DNA of 7,423 nucleotides from UBA4717 sp045531795 (GTDB lineage Bacteria > Bacillota > Clostridia > Oscillospirales > CAG-272), in contig JAZSET010000143.1 of NCBI GenBank assembly GCA_045531795.1, positions 1-7,423 of the forward strand, written 5' to 3'. Both the position numbers and the translations under genes were made by a program. The notes beneath the pieces were generated by a model. That model was given only the letters and a program-made list of their open reading frames with translations, was not told the origin of the DNA and searched no databases. Below are positions 6,170 to 7,423 of this stretch, piece after piece (positions within the stretch are counted from its first letter, which is position 1; each line of letters begins with the position of its first letter).

Positions 6170-7423
6170 ATGAAAGATATAATCAGAATATCAAATGCGG
6201 TTCCAAAACTCAGGGTGGCAGATACTTCATTTAACACAAATGAAATAATCTGCAATATAAAGAAAGCCAGAGATGATGGTTCATCAATTGTGCTTTTCCC
6301 CGAACTCTCTGTGACCGGATACACCTGCGGAGACCTTTTCTTTCAGTCGGCACTTATATCAGCATCAGATGAGTGTATAAAAAAGATTACAGAGGAAACA
6401 AAGAATATTGACATAATATCGGTAGTCGGAGCACCACTTTTAATTGACGGACTGCTTTATAACTGTGCTTTTGTTATAGCTTGCGGAAAAATTCTCGGAA
6501 TTATCCCGAAAACCTATCTTCCCGATAATAATGAATACAGCGAAAAAAGATGGTTCGTCGGTGCAACAGAATTGGCAACACCTGAGATAAATGCAAGTGT
6601 ATTCGGTCTTGATGATTATAATATCCCGATTGGCAGCCTTGTATTTACTCTTGCTGACGGACACAGATTTGGTGTTGAGGTTTGCGAGGACTTGTGGTCA
6701 CCAATTCCCCCAAGCACAAATCTTGCACTGAATGGCGCAGAGCTGATTTTCAATCTTTCGGCAAGTAATGATATTGTCGGAAAGAGAGAATACAGAAAAA
6801 ATCTTGTCGCATCACAGTCTGACAAATGTCTGTGCGCATATTCCTTTGTATCCTCGGGTACAGATGAATCTACAACCGACCTTGTGTTTTCCGGACATAG
6901 TATCGTAGCAAATGCAGGCAGCATTGTAAGCGAAAGCACTCTTTCTGATACAAGTGACTATATTCTCACAACAGATGTTGACCTTGGTAAGGTAGGTGCT
7001 GACAGAAAGAAACTTTCAAGTTTCAAGGACACGGCAAGTATTCTGGCAACCCCTGTGCGTGATGTTAAAATATATGGGATTAAAGCAAACAGTGACGGCG
7101 GTAAGTTAAAGGTATCGCCCACACCGTTTTTTCCCTGCACTGAAGCGTTTGACATACAGGTAAACGGACTTAAAAGACGGCTTGAGGTAATAGGAGCCTG
7201 TCCTGTAATCGGCGTTTCGGGCGGACTTGATTCGACACTTGCACTTCTTGTATGTGTTGAAGCAGTAAGAAGAATGAACAAGCCTTTAAGTACTGTCCAC
7301 GGTATAACGATGCCGGGATTCGGAACCTCAGGCAGAACCTATGATAATTCAATAAAGCTGATGAAGCTTCTTGGAGTAACTGTTAAGGAAATCAGCATAA
7401 AAGAGGCTTGTCTTAAGCATTTT
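6170..7423 (+). CDS. nadE: Glutamine-dependent NAD+ synthetase, 3'-truncated by window edge
   Basis: The two-domain enzyme hydrolyses glutamine to ammonia and uses it, with ATP, to amidate nicotinic acid adenine dinucleotide to NAD+. The frame is open without a stop from ATG 6170 to the last base: 418 codons of an expected 620-680, so much of the synthetase domain is missing. The N-terminal nitrilase-like glutaminase (about 1-270) has its catalytic triad: E45 in VLFPELSVTGY, K114 in IPKTYLP and C172 in GVEVCEDLWSPIPP. The synthetase domain begins near residue 325 and shows the ATP pyrophosphatase P-loop SGGLDS at 350-355, then MPGFGTSGRTYDNS. The family's long form occurs widely in Clostridia and Actinobacteria. 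The start is supported by GGAGG 6 nt upstream. Its 5' end faces the flavin reductase-like gene across 103 bp. Everything visible looks intact. Confidence 0.96.
   Translation, partial: MKDIIRISNAVPKLRVADTSFNTNEIICNIKKARDDGSSIVLFPELSVTGYTCGDLFFQSALISASDECIKKITEETKNIDIISVVGAPLLIDGLLYNCAFVIACGKILGIIPKTYLPDNNEYSEKRWFVGATELATPEINASVFGLDDYNIPIGSLVFTLADGHRFGVEVCEDLWSPIPPSTNLALNGAELIFNLSASNDIVGKREYRKNLVASQSDKCLCAYSFVSSGTDESTTDLVFSGHSIVANAGSIVSESTLSDTSDYILTTDVDLGKVGADRKKLSSFKDTASILATPVRDVKIYGIKANSDGGKLKVSPTPFFPCTEAFDIQVNGLKRRLEVIGACPVIGVSGGLDSTLALLVCVEAVRRMNKPLSTVHGITMPGFGTSGRTYDNSIKLMKLLGVTVKEISIKEACLKHF

Noticed and set aside
6165..6171. TATAAT-like string overlapping the nadE start codon as a plus-strand promoter
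   Set aside because: It overlaps the ATG and lies downstream of the strong Shine-Dalgarno, so transcription from it would miss the start of nadE.
6440..7352. Several minus-strand ORFs of 60-107 codons opposite nadE
   Set aside because: They are antisense to a clear nadE frame with intact catalytic motifs, have no recognisable domains and no convincing ribosome binding sites.

Overview
The window looks like a chromosomal housekeeping stretch from a low-to-moderate GC Firmicute, most likely an anaerobic gut-type Clostridia (Ruminococcus / Eubacterium / Oscillospirales-like). This rests on the family resemblance of the proteins, AGAGG/GGAGG-type Shine-Dalgarno sites, heavy use of AGA, ATA and CTT codons, a MutL endonuclease motif typical of bacteria without MutH, and a glutamine-dependent NAD synthetase of the long type. 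The genus is inference and cannot be fixed from the sequence alone. I see no mobile elements, CRISPR arrays, tRNA or rRNA genes.

Layout. (1) Positions 1-5439, plus strand, is a tight run of genes: the 3' seven-eighths of mutS (its N-terminal mismatch-recognition part lies off the left edge), then mutL, then tgt. Gaps are only 16-18 nt. The striking point is that mutL is interrupted by one in-frame TAA at 3679-3681, in the unconserved linker. The ATPase half (460 aa) and the endonuclease/dimerisation half (194 aa) are therefore separate ORFs, in the same frame, 18 nt apart, and the second half has its own well-placed ribosome binding site and ATG. (2) A perfect 10-bp stem hairpin at 5441-5464 separates convergent genes and probably terminates transcription from both sides. 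(3) A minus-strand gene (5464-6066) encodes a flavin reductase-like FMN-binding split-barrel protein with a very basic C-terminal tail. (4) A 103-bp divergent intergenic region holds a good extended -10 promoter for the minus-strand gene and a strong Shine-Dalgarno for the plus-strand gene. (5) From 6170 to the right edge runs nadE, glutamine-dependent NAD+ synthetase, open at the window end (418 codons present). No gene-free stretch exceeds about 100 bases.

How the genes work together. MutS recognises replication mismatches and recruits MutL, whose C-terminal domain here keeps the nuclease metal-site residues and a beta-clamp-binding motif, so methyl-independent mismatch repair is expected if both MutL halves are made and associate. 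Tgt is a tRNA modification enzyme (queuosine pathway) apparently co-transcribed with the repair genes. The flavin reductase-like gene and nadE concern redox cofactors but are divergently transcribed, and no direct functional link between them is visible. The main item worth following up is the split mutL; nothing else in the window looks like an undescribed system.
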